64,000 bases of DNA from Paracoccus spongiarum (GTDB lineage: Bacteria; Pseudomonadota; Alphaproteobacteria; Rhodobacterales; Rhodobacteraceae), in the NCBI RefSeq assembly GCF_030732095.1, contig NZ_JAVAMQ010000008.1, forward strand, positions 1-64,000, in the 5' to 3' direction. The notes under the pieces were generated by a model. The model saw only the letters and a list, made by a program, of their open reading frames with translations. It was not told where the DNA came from and did no database searches. A program made the translations under genes and the position numbers. Positions 1-11,206 of the stretch are shown here, in pieces; the first letter of the stretch is position 1; every line of letters starts with the position of its first letter.

Positions 1-283
1 CGGACGGAGAGGATGCGGCAGCAAGGACAGCGGCAGTGGTCATGAAATGGCCTTCCTTCGATCAGGTTGCGCGGCTGCCCCCTTCGGCCATTCCGGCCGG
101 GACCCGGCGGATGAAGCACGTTCTGCCCCCCATGCGGGCGGCACGAAACGGTCCCTCCTCACCCGCAATCACCGGCTGGATGCGCAGCCTCCCCCTGCGC
201 CCCCTGAGATGCTTGCGCCAATGCGCTGCATCCGATGCTACAGGCTGTTTGCCGCGATGTGCAATCATGAAGAAATCCCGGCC
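1..283. other. Left edge, no gene recognised
   Basis: Only short overlapping open frames occur here on both strands and none resembles a known family. The stretch lies downstream of thiD, the last gene of the leftward thi operon. No hairpin followed by a T-run is visible, so the end of the thi transcript is not defined. Confidence 0.4.
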
Positions 284-1018
284 TCACCCGGCCTCGAAGC
301 GGGCGCGCAGATGGTCGCGGGCCAGCGCCACCGCCTCGGCCATGCCGGCGCCGCGGCCCACATGCACCGCGATCGCGCTGGCCAGGTGGCAGCCGGTCCC
401 CCGCAACGTGCGGGCAAGCCGGGGTGCCCGCATCGCCACGGGGTCATGGCCGCCGCGATAAAGACGATCCTCGCAGATGGCGGGCGTGTCGCGGTGGCCG
501 CCCTTCACAAGGACGGCGCCGCATCCCGCGTCCAGCAGCCCCTGCACCACAAGATCCTCGGCCGCGCCGGACGGCAGACCCAGCGCGCCGCCGATCGCCG
601 CCAGTTCCGGGATGTTGGGTGTCAGCAGCGCGGCGCGCGGCACCAGCAGCGCCAGCAGCGCGGCCAGCCCGTCCGGTTTCAGCAACACCCCGCCCGAACT
701 GGCACGCAGCACGGGGTCGAGGACCATCGGAACACCGGGCGGCAAGGCGGATGCGACGGCGGCCACGGTCGCGGCGGTGGCCAGCATGCCGATCTTGACG
801 GTGGCCAGCCCCTCTTGCGCGGCGAGGCCGATCTGCGCCGCGACGGTGCCCGGCGGCACCGGATGGACGGCCGCGACCCCGCCGGTGCCCTGCGCCGTCA
901 CAGCCGTCGCCGCGACACGGGCGGGCTGGTCCAGCACCGCCGCCGTCGCGGCATCCCGCAGAAGGCCCGCCCCGCCGCTGGAATCAAGCCCGCCAACGAA
1001 AAGGACCGGCCGGATCAC
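284..1018 (-). CDS. thiD: Hydroxymethylpyrimidine/phosphomethylpyrimidine kinase ThiD
   Basis: ThiD phosphorylates HMP and HMP-phosphate to the pyrophosphate that ThiE joins to the thiazole in the cytoplasm. The 244-aa product shows the ribokinase-fold marks in order: a glycine-rich N-terminal loop (GLDSSGGAG), DPVLRASSGG, TPNIPE, VKGGH and the C-terminal anion hole RGTGC. A longer open frame exists upstream, but the GTG at 1018 overlaps the thiF stop as GTGA and begins where family similarity begins, so it is chosen. It is the last gene of the thi operon. At 244 aa it is slightly shorter than the usual roughly 265 aa. Confidence 0.9.
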   Translation of the reverse strand: MIRPVLFVGGLDSSGGAGLLRDAATAAVLDQPARVAATAVTAQGTGGVAAVHPVPPGTVAAQIGLAAQEGLATVKIGMLATAATVAAVASALPPGVPMVLDPVLRASSGGVLLKPDGLAALLALLVPRAALLTPNIPELAAIGGALGLPSGAAEDLVVQGLLDAGCGAVLVKGGHRDTPAICEDRLYRGGHDPVAMRAPRLARTLRGTGCHLASAIAVHVGRGAGMAEAVALARDHLRARFEAG

Positions 1019-1971
1019 GGGCACAGCACCGCTACCGGCACCTCGCTGCGGGCCGCCAGCGCACGGGCGGCCCGCCATGCCCGCAAGCCGGTCGCGCAGC
1101 AGAACACCACCCGGCCCGACTGCCCGACCGACATCGTGGGCAGATCCCCGGGCGCGACCCTGATCGCCCCCGGCACCGGGGGGACCGGGCATTCCGCGGC
1201 GCTGCGCAATTCGACCACCAGATCGCCGGACGCCAGGTCGGCGCGGGAAAGGACCTGCGGGCCGGGCTGTTCAGGGGCGGCGGCGCCGTCGAAGCGAAAG
1301 CCCGAGCATCGCCAGCTGGCAAGGTCCAGCGTCATGAACTGGCCCAGCGGCGAGGGGCTGTGACCCAGCAGCACCGACAGCACCATCTGCGCCTGCATCG
1401 CCGCCAGCGCAGCGACCGCCGGTCCCATCACCCCCGCGGTTGCGCAGCTTTGCAGACGGGCGGGCAGGTCCGGAAACAGCGTGCGATAGCAGGGCGCACC
1501 GCCACAGAAACCGCCGACATGTCCGGCCCGGCCCTGCACCGAGGCGCTGATCATCGGCCTGCCAAGGGCGGCGCACAGGTCCGACAGGGCATAGGTCACG
1601 ACGAAAGCGTCGGCGGCGTCGACCACCAGATCGGCCCGCGGCACCTCGGCCCGCGCCAGCGCCGGATCCATCCGGGCGACCAGCGCGCTGGCCCGGCAGC
1701 CGGGGTTCAGCGCCGTCAGCGCGGCCGCGGCGACGCGCGCCTTGGGCCGGCCGATATCGGCGGTGCGATAGAGGATCTGGCGGTGCAGGTTGCTTTCCTC
1801 GACCCGGTCGGGATCGATGATGCGCAGGTGCCCCACCCCCGCCCCCGCAAGCAGCGGCAGCAGGACCGAGCCAAGCCCCCCCGCCCCGACGACAAGCACA
1901 TGCGCGGCGGCAAACCGCGCCTGGCCCTGGGGGCCGATCTCTGGCAGGATCGTCTGGCGATCATATCTCAT
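1015..1971 (-). CDS. thiF: ThiS adenylyltransferase ThiF (MoeB/E1-like) with rhodanese-like tail
   Basis: E1-like enzyme that adenylates the C-terminal glycine of ThiS for sulfur loading. Over 318 aa it has the nucleotide loop GAGGLG (residues 29-34), the DPDRVEESNLHRQ stretch and the AADAF acidic loop. The usual zinc-binding CxxC pairs are missing: the first reads CYRT (161-164) and no CPVC-type pair follows. The C-terminus instead carries a degenerate rhodanese-like segment ending in a CCATGLRAWRAARAL loop. The ATG at 1971 overlaps the thiE stop (ATGA). The family could be called MoeB/HesA; operon position argues for ThiF. Confidence 0.85.
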   Translation of the reverse strand: MRYDRQTILPEIGPQGQARFAAAHVLVVGAGGLGSVLLPLLAGAGVGHLRIIDPDRVEESNLHRQILYRTADIGRPKARVAAAALTALNPGCRASALVARMDPALARAEVPRADLVVDAADAFVVTYALSDLCAALGRPMISASVQGRAGHVGGFCGGAPCYRTLFPDLPARLQSCATAGVMGPAVAALAAMQAQMVLSVLLGHSPSPLGQFMTLDLASWRCSGFRFDGAAAPEQPGPQVLSRADLASGDLVVELRSAAECPVPPVPGAIRVAPGDLPTMSVGQSGRVVFCCATGLRAWRAARALAARSEVPVAVLCP

Positions 1972-2579
1972 GGCGCAAGGCTCCGGGTGGCGGCGATCCA
2001 GTCCCGGCAGCGCGCCTCGGGCTGCGGGGCCATCGCGATGTCGGTGACGACGGCGGCGCTGTCTGCACCGGCGGCGAACAGGGCGGGCAGCCTCTCGGGC
2101 GTGACGCCGCCGATGCCGACCAGCGGCACCGGCCCGGCAAGACGCTTCCACGCGCGGACCCGCGCAAGCCCCTGCGGCGCCCAGGCCATCCTCTTCAGCC
2201 GCGTGGGCCAGACCGGCCCAAGCGCCACATAGGCGGGCCGATGCGACAGCGCGCGGTCCAGTTCGGCCCCGTCATGGGTCGAGAGGCCGAAGGCGATGCC
2301 GGCGCGGCGCAGGGCCGCGAAATCCGCGCCGTCCATGTCTTCCTGCCCCAGATGGACCGCCTCGCAGCCCAGATCCAGGGCGATGCGCCAGTGATCGTTC
2401 ACCACAAGCAGCGTGCCATGAGCGCGGCACAGGTCGCGCGCCCGAGCGATCTGGCGGCGCAACTCGGGCTCGGGCAGGTCCTTGGCGCGCAGCTGGATCA
2501 GCCGCAGGCCAAGCGGCAGCAGCCGCGCCAGAAGGTCCACGCCGCCGACGATCGGATAGAACGGGTCCAGCCTCATCAC
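1968..2579 (-). CDS. thiE: Thiamine-phosphate synthase ThiE
   Basis: Joins HMP pyrophosphate to thiazole phosphate to make thiamine phosphate. The 203-aa TIM-barrel shows IQLRAKDL, the [12 protein letters not shown] loop, the AVHLGQEDM pyrophosphate/Mg loop and the phosphate-binding GIGGVTPE. The start is GTG at 2579, overlapping the thiG stop as GTGA; an ATG three bases further in would serve equally. It lies between thiG and thiF with overlaps at both ends, so translational coupling is likely. Confidence 0.9.
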   Translation of the reverse strand: MMRLDPFYPIVGGVDLLARLLPLGLRLIQLRAKDLPEPELRRQIARARDLCRAHGTLLVVNDHWRIALDLGCEAVHLGQEDMDGADFAALRRAGIAFGLSTHDGAELDRALSHRPAYVALGPVWPTRLKRMAWAPQGLARVRAWKRLAGPVPLVGIGGVTPERLPALFAAGADSAAVVTDIAMAPQPEARCRDWIAATRSLAP

Positions 2580-3334
2580 CCCAGCCGCGCCATGCCGAGG
2601 ACCGGGGTCGAGGGCACCGCCATGTCGCGCGGCGGCATCAGGCCCGCCTCATGTGCAAGGCGCCCCGCCTCGACCGCCTGTCCGAAGGCCCGCGCCATGC
2701 CGACCGGGTCCAGCGCGCGGGCGACCGCCGTGTTCAGCAGCACCGCGTCGAAGCCCATCTCCATCGCTCGCATCGCCTGGCTGGGGGCGCCGATGCCCGC
2801 ATCGATCACCAGCGGCACATCGGGGAAATGCGCCCGCATCGCCCGCAATGCCTCGGCATGGCGCAGCCCCTGCCCCGATCCGATCGGCGCGCCCCAGGGC
2901 ATCAGCACGCGGCAGCCGGCCTCGACCAGCCTTTCGCCAAGGATCAGGTCCTCGGTCATGTAGGGGAAGACCTCGAACCCCTCGGCGCACAGGACCCGCG
3001 CCGCCTCGAGCAGCGCGAAGGGATCGGGCTGGAGGCTGTCGGCATGGCCGATCACCTCCAGCTTGATCCACCCGGTGCCCAGCAATTCGCGTGCCATGCG
3101 GGCGGTGGTGATCGCCTCGGCGGCGCTGTGACAGCCGGCCGTGTTGGGCAGCAGCCGGCAGCCCGAGGCCCGCAGGAGGTCGCGGAACCCCGCACCCTCG
3201 CCGCCCTCGCGGCGCAGCGACAGGGTGATGATGCCCGCGCCCGAGGCCGCGATGGCGTCGCGCAGCAGCGCGGGCGAGGGGTAGCCCGCCGTGCCCAGCA
3301 TCAGGCGCGAGGCCGGTGTGAAGCCGTAGAACAT
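2576..3334 (-). CDS. thiG: Thiazole synthase ThiG
   Basis: Forms the thiazole phosphate from deoxyxylulose phosphate, glycine-derived imine and ThiS-thiocarboxylate. The 252-aa (beta/alpha)8 protein has the catalytic lysine in the WIKLEVIGH motif, LLPNTAGC near the N-terminus, the [12 protein letters not shown] loop and the [10 protein letters not shown] phosphate loop, all typical of ThiG at the usual length. It follows thiS directly, with its ATG abutting the thiS stop codon. Confidence 0.95.
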   Translation of the reverse strand: MFYGFTPASRLMLGTAGYPSPALLRDAIAASGAGIITLSLRREGGEGAGFRDLLRASGCRLLPNTAGCHSAAEAITTARMARELLGTGWIKLEVIGHADSLQPDPFALLEAARVLCAEGFEVFPYMTEDLILGERLVEAGCRVLMPWGAPIGSGQGLRHAEALRAMRAHFPDVPLVIDAGIGAPSQAMRAMEMGFDAVLLNTAVARALDPVGMARAFGQAVEAGRLAHEAGLMPPRDMAVPSTPVLGMARLG

Positions 3335-3521
3335 TCAGCCCCCCTGCATCGGCGACAGCACCTCGACCCGCGCGCCGGGATGCAGCGGCGTCACGGCCCG
3401 CAGCGGGCGCGGAACGAAGACGCCATCCAGCGCGGTCGCCACGCTGTCGGCGTCGAAGCACCGTTCGCAGAGCAGTTCGGCCAGCGTGCCGGCCCCGGTG
3501 GCGATACCTTCGCCGTTCAGA

Positions 3522-3532
<11 letters not shown>
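3335..3532 (-). CDS. thiS: Sulfur carrier protein ThiS
   Basis: A 65-aa ubiquitin-like sulfur carrier ending in the obligatory Gly-Gly (…SPMQGG), which ThiF adenylates and which delivers sulfur to ThiG. An upstream in-frame start would add 14 residues, but the ATG at 3532 begins with MQIDLNGE, the typical ThiS N-terminus. The start overlaps the 3' end of thiO by 11 bases. Standard operon order thiO-thiS-thiG is kept. Confidence 0.93.
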
Positions 3533-6486
<2,954 letters not shown>

Positions 6487-6582
6487 GGGGCAGGTTGTCG
6501 ATTTGCGCGCCGGCCGTCAACCGCAAAAGAACAGTCATGCGGCATTGCCGGCCCGCGAGGTCGCGCGCCGGCATGCGCGGCC

Positions 6583-7347
6583 TCAATAGTGGTAGCCCAG
6601 CCGTGCCTCGAACCCCAGATCCAGCTGGCTCCTGATGAAGGCAAGGTCGTCATCCGAGATCCGCTTGGGGGCCTCGCGCTTCATCCCTTCGGGCCAGCCG
6701 CCGAGGCGCTTGGTGGGAAGGCTCAGCTCCGCCTGCCGGCGCGACAGGCCAAAGCTGCGGCACAGCGCATCGAGGCAGGCCCCGGTGTCCTTCAGCACGT
6801 CCTCCTGACGGGTATAGACGACGTTGCAGCGGCGGTTGCGCAGCCCCTCCAGCGCCTGCATCTTGGCGGTGCGCATCCGCAGCACATTCTCGAAGGCGCG
6901 GCCGGTGATCGGGTGGCGATCCGCCTGCAGGGGCCTGCCGATCATCGGCGTGCCCTGGTATCTGCGGCGCATGAAGCGGTTGTCGATCACCGTCTCCCAG
7001 GGGCAGCGGATGAATTCGGAAAATCCAAGCGCCTGCATCTGCGGGCTGGCATGCCAGGGGCTGGTATACAGGCTGAGAAGCCAGGACAGCGCGTTCCGGT
7101 AGCTGACGACGATCAGCAGATGCTCGGGGATCATGTCGAAGGTCGGAAAGCCGTGCTTCCAGTATTCAAGCGCAATGGGGCGAACCTGCATGTTCTCGCG
7201 GATGACCCATTGCAGGTAGTTCGTCCCCGAGGCGCGTTCGCCCATCACGAAATAGCTGCGCGGCGTCGCCCGGTCGGCCCGGATGGCGTCGAAGGCGGCG
7301 GCCGGGGCGGGAGAGGACGGCAGGTCGGTCGTGGTCACGGCGATCAT
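6583..7347 (-). CDS. Sulfotransferase-like protein (first of a pair)
   Basis: A 254-aa protein with a PAPS-type P-loop near residues 33-45 (FVMGERASGTNYL), consistent with a sulfotransferase that moves sulfate from PAPS to a sugar, lipid or protein. The middle contains SYRNALSWLLSLY, like the 3'-phosphate-binding arginine/serine region. No signal peptide or membrane segment is visible, so it is probably cytoplasmic or peripheral. It lies 36 bases downstream of a second sulfotransferase gene in the same direction. The acceptor cannot be told. Confidence 0.65.
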   Translation of the reverse strand: MIAVTTTDLPSSPAPAAAFDAIRADRATPRSYFVMGERASGTNYLQWVIRENMQVRPIALEYWKHGFPTFDMIPEHLLIVVSYRNALSWLLSLYTSPWHASPQMQALGFSEFIRCPWETVIDNRFMRRRYQGTPMIGRPLQADRHPITGRAFENVLRMRTAKMQALEGLRNRRCNVVYTRQEDVLKDTGACLDALCRSFGLSRRQAELSLPTKRLGGWPEGMKREAPKRISDDDLAFIRSQLDLGFEARLGYHY

Positions 7348-7383
7348 TTCTTCTGATGTCGGTCCGGGGTTGCCGCGGCAGGC

Positions 7384-7995
7384 TCAGGCCGCCGGTTCTT
7401 CCAGCGCCGCGTTGGCATTGAACTTGCCCCAATGGGCGGGGTCCAGCTTGAGGTCCGGCAGGAAGTCGCAGATCTTCTCGATGGGGTCCTCGGCAATGTC
7501 GAATTCGACCAGCTTGCCCGGCTTGTCCGCGAAATATGCGCGCACATTCGCCAGATGCGTGTCCCATTGCCGCGCCCACAGCGCGCGCACCTCGTCCTCG
7601 CTGGCAAGGCCGCTGCTGGCCAGGAACTTGCGCATGTAGGTGCCGTTGTTGTGGTGCGTGCGCGAGCGCAGCCACTTCGCCCGGTCGCGCAGGTTCAGGA
7701 TGAAGCGGCTGCGCGGATACTGGGCGTCAAGCTCGGGGAACAGGGTGAAGGCCGCGAGATACCAGTGCTGGGTGTTGGATTCCATGTCGCTGTACATGAC
7801 CCTGCCGTCGATGCCGCGCAGCAGGGGGTTGCCGGCGCTGCGGTTCAGGAACATCTGCTCGGCCAGGTTGGCCTTCTGGCCCTTGGCCACCTGATAGCGG
7901 CAATGGATCGCCGCGTGGCCTGACTTGCGAAACAGCTGCGTCAGGCTGGTCGTGCCGCATTTGTTGAAGCCAATCACGAACACCTTGCTCGCCAT
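7384..7995 (-). CDS. Sulfotransferase family protein (second of a pair)
   Basis: A 203-aa protein opening with KVFVIGFNKCGTTSL, the canonical 5'-PAPS P-loop of bacterial sulfotransferases with KxGT. A later RFILNLRDRAKWLRSR segment matches the 3'-phosphate-binding motif (arginine and nearby residues). It ends near FNANAALEEPAA and is about the minimal length for the fold. It is transcribed ahead of the 6583-7347 gene, probably as one unit. The ATG at 7995 has a GGAG site upstream on its strand. Confidence 0.75.
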   Translation of the reverse strand: MASKVFVIGFNKCGTTSLTQLFRKSGHAAIHCRYQVAKGQKANLAEQMFLNRSAGNPLLRGIDGRVMYSDMESNTQHWYLAAFTLFPELDAQYPRSRFILNLRDRAKWLRSRTHHNNGTYMRKFLASSGLASEDEVRALWARQWDTHLANVRAYFADKPGKLVEFDIAEDPIEKICDFLPDLKLDPAHWGKFNANAALEEPAA

Positions 7996-8139
7996 GCGAA
8001 ACTCCTTCGGCCGCGCACCCCTGCGTCGCAGTTAACCGAGCCGCCCCGTGCTTGCAACAGCCCGGGCCCGCCTCGGGCCGCCGATGTCGGGGCCGCGCAC
8101 GGGTTTGCGATATTCATGGGCGATTTTCCGTTCTATGGT

Positions 8140-8149
8140 ATGGCGCCAT
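8140..8149. promoter_or_regulatory. Short palindrome before the GntR gene (possible operator)
   Basis: ATGGCGCCAT is a perfect 10-bp inverted repeat 19 bases ahead of the GntR start codon. FadR-type regulators often bind short palindromes in their own promoters, so autoregulation is possible. Such a short GC-centred repeat may be chance. Confidence 0.25.
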
Positions 8150-8168
8150 GAAATCGCCGGGGTGACCC

Positions 8169-8855
8169 ATGATGATCCGTGACGATGGCCCGCCGGGCGG
8201 AACCGCCACCATCGGCCAGACGCTGCTTCAGTCGATCCGCGGCGACATCCTGCGCGGCCGTTTGAAACCGGGCCAGCGCCTGCGGCTGGAACGGATGCGC
8301 GAGGCCTATGGCGCCAGCGTCACGACCCTGCGCGAGATGCTGAACAGGCTGGTGGCCGAAAGCCTCGTCATCGCCGAGGGCCAGCGCGGCTTCGAGGTCG
8401 CGCCGGTCCGTGTCCGCGAGCTGCGCGAACTGGCCGAGATGCGGATCATGCTGGAATGTCACGCCATGCGCCAGTCATTCGCGCAGGGCCGCCTGCCGTG
8501 GGAGGCCGAGGTCGTGTCGGCCCATCACATGCTGCGGTCGGTCGAACACGGCCTGATGGGCGGCGAGGCGGACGCGGTGGCGCAATGGGTGCATTACGAC
8601 TGGAACTTCCATCGCGCGCTGGTGTCGGCTTGCGACATGCCGACGCTGATGGCGACGCATGGCAACATCTTCGACCGGTATATCCGCTATCACCTGCTGG
8701 CGCTGGATTTCCGCGGCGCCGCCGTGGCCGAGGATCACGCCCAGCTGCGCGACCTGGCCCTTGCGCGGCGCACCGAGGATGCCGGCGCCCTGCTGGTCCG
8801 GCATATTCGCGCCGGAATGGAGCATGTGATCGCCTCGGGCAGAATCCCCGGCTAG
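8169..8855 (+). CDS. GntR-family transcriptional regulator, FadR/FCD type
   Basis: A 228-aa regulator. The winged helix-turn-helix covers about residues 15-75 (GQTLLQSIRGDILRGRLKPG, then the recognition part SVTTLREMLNRLVAE). The all-helical FCD ligand domain follows from about residue 85, with the metal-ligand pattern DWNFH and a late RHIRAGMEHV. It converges on the aroQ-like gene and overlaps its stop by four bases. Together with the TRAP transporter this suggests control of uptake and use of an organic acid. The ligand is unknown. Confidence 0.85.
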   Translation: MMIRDDGPPGGTATIGQTLLQSIRGDILRGRLKPGQRLRLERMREAYGASVTTLREMLNRLVAESLVIAEGQRGFEVAPVRVRELRELAEMRIMLECHAMRQSFAQGRLPWEAEVVSAHHMLRSVEHGLMGGEADAVAQWVHYDWNFHRALVSACDMPTLMATHGNIFDRYIRYHLLALDFRGAAVAEDHAQLRDLALARRTEDAGALLVRHIRAGMEHVIASGRIPG

Positions 8856-9298
8856 GCGGCCGCGCGGTCGGCCACCAGATCGCGCAGCAGCCGCAGCGCA
8901 TGGCCATAGCCGCGCGCCCCGCCGCCAGCCATCACCACCGTCGCGACCGGCGAGACCAGCGACCGGTGATAGATCGACTCGCGGCGGTGGACATTGCTGA
9001 TGTGATATTCGACCAGAGGATGCGGATACATCTTCAGCGCGTCCATCACCGCCATCGAGTAGAAGGTCCAGGCGGCAGGGTTGATCAGCAGCGCCGACGA
9101 GGCGTCGATGGCCTCGTGGATCCAGTCGATCATCTGGTATTCGGCATTGGTCTGCCTGAACACCAGCCCGGCCTCGCCCGCCGCCTCGCGGCAGATCCGC
9201 TCGACCTCGGCGAGGGTGGTCGGCCCGTAGATTTCCGGCTCGCGCAGGCCCAGACGGTTGAGGTTTGGCCCGTTCAGGACGTGGATGGGCTTGGTCAT
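8852..9298 (-). CDS. Type II 3-dehydroquinate dehydratase-like protein (divergent paralogue)
   Basis: A 148-aa flavodoxin-fold protein related to AroQ. Conserved: NGPNLNRLG, Arg19 and Tyr24 in GLREPEIYG, Asn73, and the VEYHISNVHRRE block with His99. Changed: the usual NHEG is NAEY and the usual THTS is TFYS (Phe79 where the substrate-contacting His normally sits). It is the last gene of a TRAP transporter operon, starting four bases after dctM ends. I infer a catabolic or altered-substrate enzyme, for example acting on quinate or dehydroquinate taken up by the TRAP system, not the housekeeping AroQ. Confidence 0.75.
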   Translation of the reverse strand: MTKPIHVLNGPNLNRLGLREPEIYGPTTLAEVERICREAAGEAGLVFRQTNAEYQMIDWIHEAIDASSALLINPAAWTFYSMAVMDALKMYPHPLVEYHISNVHRRESIYHRSLVSPVATVVMAGGGARGYGHALRLLRDLVADRAAA

Positions 9299-9302
9299 CG
9301 GC

Positions 9303-10604
9303 TCACCCCTGGTATCCCAGTTGCCGCGGCAGCCACAGCGACAGATCCGGCACCAGCGTGATGACCGCCAGCGCGACAAGCAGCGCAAGAAGGAAGGGCA
9401 TGATCTCGCGCACGATCCGTCCTAGCGGGCAGCCCGAGATGTTGCACATCACGAACAGCAGAAGCCCATAGGGGGGCGTGATCAGCCCCAGCATGATGTT
9501 GACCACGCAGACCACGCCGAAATGCACCAGGTCGATGCCGAGGGCGCTGGCGGTCGGGATCAGCACCGGTACGACGATCAGAAGGATCGTGGTGCCCTCC
9601 AGCAGGCAGCCCAGCACCAGCAGGACCGCGTTCACCACCAGCAGGAACTGCAGCGGCGACATCTCGAACCCGGCCAGCCACTGGCTGAGGGCTGCGGGAA
9701 TGTTCTCGACCGTGACGACATAGTTGAAGACCAGCGCCCCGGCGATCAGCATCCCGATCGAGGTCGTCGTCCGGGCGCTGGCCAGCACCGACTGATAGGC
9801 GCTGCTCCAGCTGATCGAACGGTAGAAGAAGGCCGAGATCAGCAGGGCATAGAGGGCGGCGATGGCCGCGGCCTCGGTCGGCGTGGTGGCGCCGCCATAG
9901 ATCCCGCCCAGCAGCACGATCGGCATCATCAGGGCCGGGAAGGCCTGGAAGGTGACCTTCGGCAGGTCGCGCAGCGGCACCGGGTCCTCGACCGGAAAAT
10001 TGCGGCGCCGCGCCGAGGCGATGACGATCACCGCCTGCACCAGCCCCATCAGCAGGCCCGGCAGCACCCCGGCCAGGAACAGGTAGCCGATCGAGGCATC
10101 CGAGACCAGCGAGTAGACGATCATCGGGATCGAGGGCGGAATGATCGGCCCGATCACCGCCGTCGAGGCGGTCAGCGCGGCGGCGAAGGCGGCGGGATAC
10201 TTGCCGCCCTGGGTCATCATCTTCTGCATCAGCTTGCCCGAACCCGCCGCATCGGCGATCGCCGATCCCGACATGCCCGCAAAGATGATCGACTGCACCA
10301 CGTTGACCAGCGCGAGCCCGCCGGGAAAGCGCCCGACGAAGGCGTTGCAGAAGGCCAGCAGGCGCAGCGTCATCGAGCCCGCATTCATCAGTTCGGCCGC
10401 GACGATGAACAGCGGCACTGCCAGCAGGATGTAGCTGGAATACATGCCGTTCAGCAGCTGCTCGGCCGCGGTGCCCATGTCGAGGCCCGCCAGCATCAGA
10501 TACAGGATCGACGAGGCGATCATCGCGTGTCCGATCGGCAGCCCCAGCAGGCACAGCAGCACGATCGAGATGATCGACAGGGTGAACGGATCGGTCAGGC
10601 TCAT
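9303..10604 (-). CDS. TRAP transporter large permease (DctM)
   Basis: A 433-aa polytopic inner-membrane protein with about a dozen hydrophobic segments and DctM family marks such as the FAGMSGSAIADAAGSG stretch, GPIIPPSIPMIVY, GGATTPTEAAAIAALYAL and GLITPPYGL. It forms the Na+-coupled transport channel with the DctQ-like subunit. An upstream in-frame start exists, but the ATG at 10604 overlaps the dctQ stop (ATGA) and begins MSLTDPF. The substrate is a carboxylate that cannot be read from the permease. Confidence 0.93.
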   Translation of the reverse strand: MSLTDPFTLSIISIVLLCLLGLPIGHAMIASSILYLMLAGLDMGTAAEQLLNGMYSSYILLAVPLFIVAAELMNAGSMTLRLLAFCNAFVGRFPGGLALVNVVQSIIFAGMSGSAIADAAGSGKLMQKMMTQGGKYPAAFAAALTASTAVIGPIIPPSIPMIVYSLVSDASIGYLFLAGVLPGLLMGLVQAVIVIASARRRNFPVEDPVPLRDLPKVTFQAFPALMMPIVLLGGIYGGATTPTEAAAIAALYALLISAFFYRSISWSSAYQSVLASARTTTSIGMLIAGALVFNYVVTVENIPAALSQWLAGFEMSPLQFLLVVNAVLLVLGCLLEGTTILLIVVPVLIPTASALGIDLVHFGVVCVVNIMLGLITPPYGLLLFVMCNISGCPLGRIVREIMPFLLALLVALAVITLVPDLSLWLPRQLGYQG

Positions 10605-11110
10605 GTCTGGCCGTCTCCGCGCTGGATCTCGCCGGTGCGCCGGCCGGCCAGGGCGCCAACGAAGAGCCAAGCATAGCGGATCAGCACCGCAACGGCGAAG
10701 ATGACGTAGATCGAGAACAGCCAGTCATAGCGGATGTCCAGATACGAGGTCTTCTGGATCTTCATGAAGGTCACATAGTCCCACACGGCCGGCAGCGAAT
10801 AGCCATACAGCGCCACCAGCGCCGCCGAGGCGATGAGCGTCATCACCCGCCGCGCGCCCGGGCCGACGCTGCCATAGACGATGTCGAAGCGGATCTCGTC
10901 GCGCTCGCGCAGCACGAAGGCCGCACCCCACAGCACGACCCACAGCCACATGGTGATGGTCAGCTCGTTCGCCCCGCCGACCGGCAGGTTGAACACATAG
11001 CGCGAGGCGATCTGCACGATGAAGGCGGCGAACATCACCGCCAGCATCAGCGCGGCGACGTTCTCGGCGCGCCGGTGCAACCACCCCGCGATTCGCGTCA
11101 TGCGGTCCAT
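10601..11110 (-). CDS. TRAP transporter small permease (DctQ)
   Basis: A 169-aa membrane protein with four hydrophobic segments and the conserved WLWVVLWGAAFVLRERDEIR region of DctQ subunits. It pairs with the large permease encoded immediately downstream. The ATG at 11110 has an AGGAGG-like site upstream (GGGAGGAATTC on its strand). Confidence 0.9.
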   Translation of the reverse strand: MDRMTRIAGWLHRRAENVAALMLAVMFAAFIVQIASRYVFNLPVGGANELTITMWLWVVLWGAAFVLRERDEIRFDIVYGSVGPGARRVMTLIASAALVALYGYSLPAVWDYVTFMKIQKTSYLDIRYDWLFSIYVIFAVAVLIRYAWLFVGALAGRRTGEIQRGDGQT

Positions 11111-11206
11111 GAATTCCTCCCGGGCCTGCGGCAGCGGCGCGGCGGGCCTGCGCCACGCCACGCCCTGCCCGTCACGTCAGATCGCGTCGCCTCGCATCGG
11201 GTCCCG

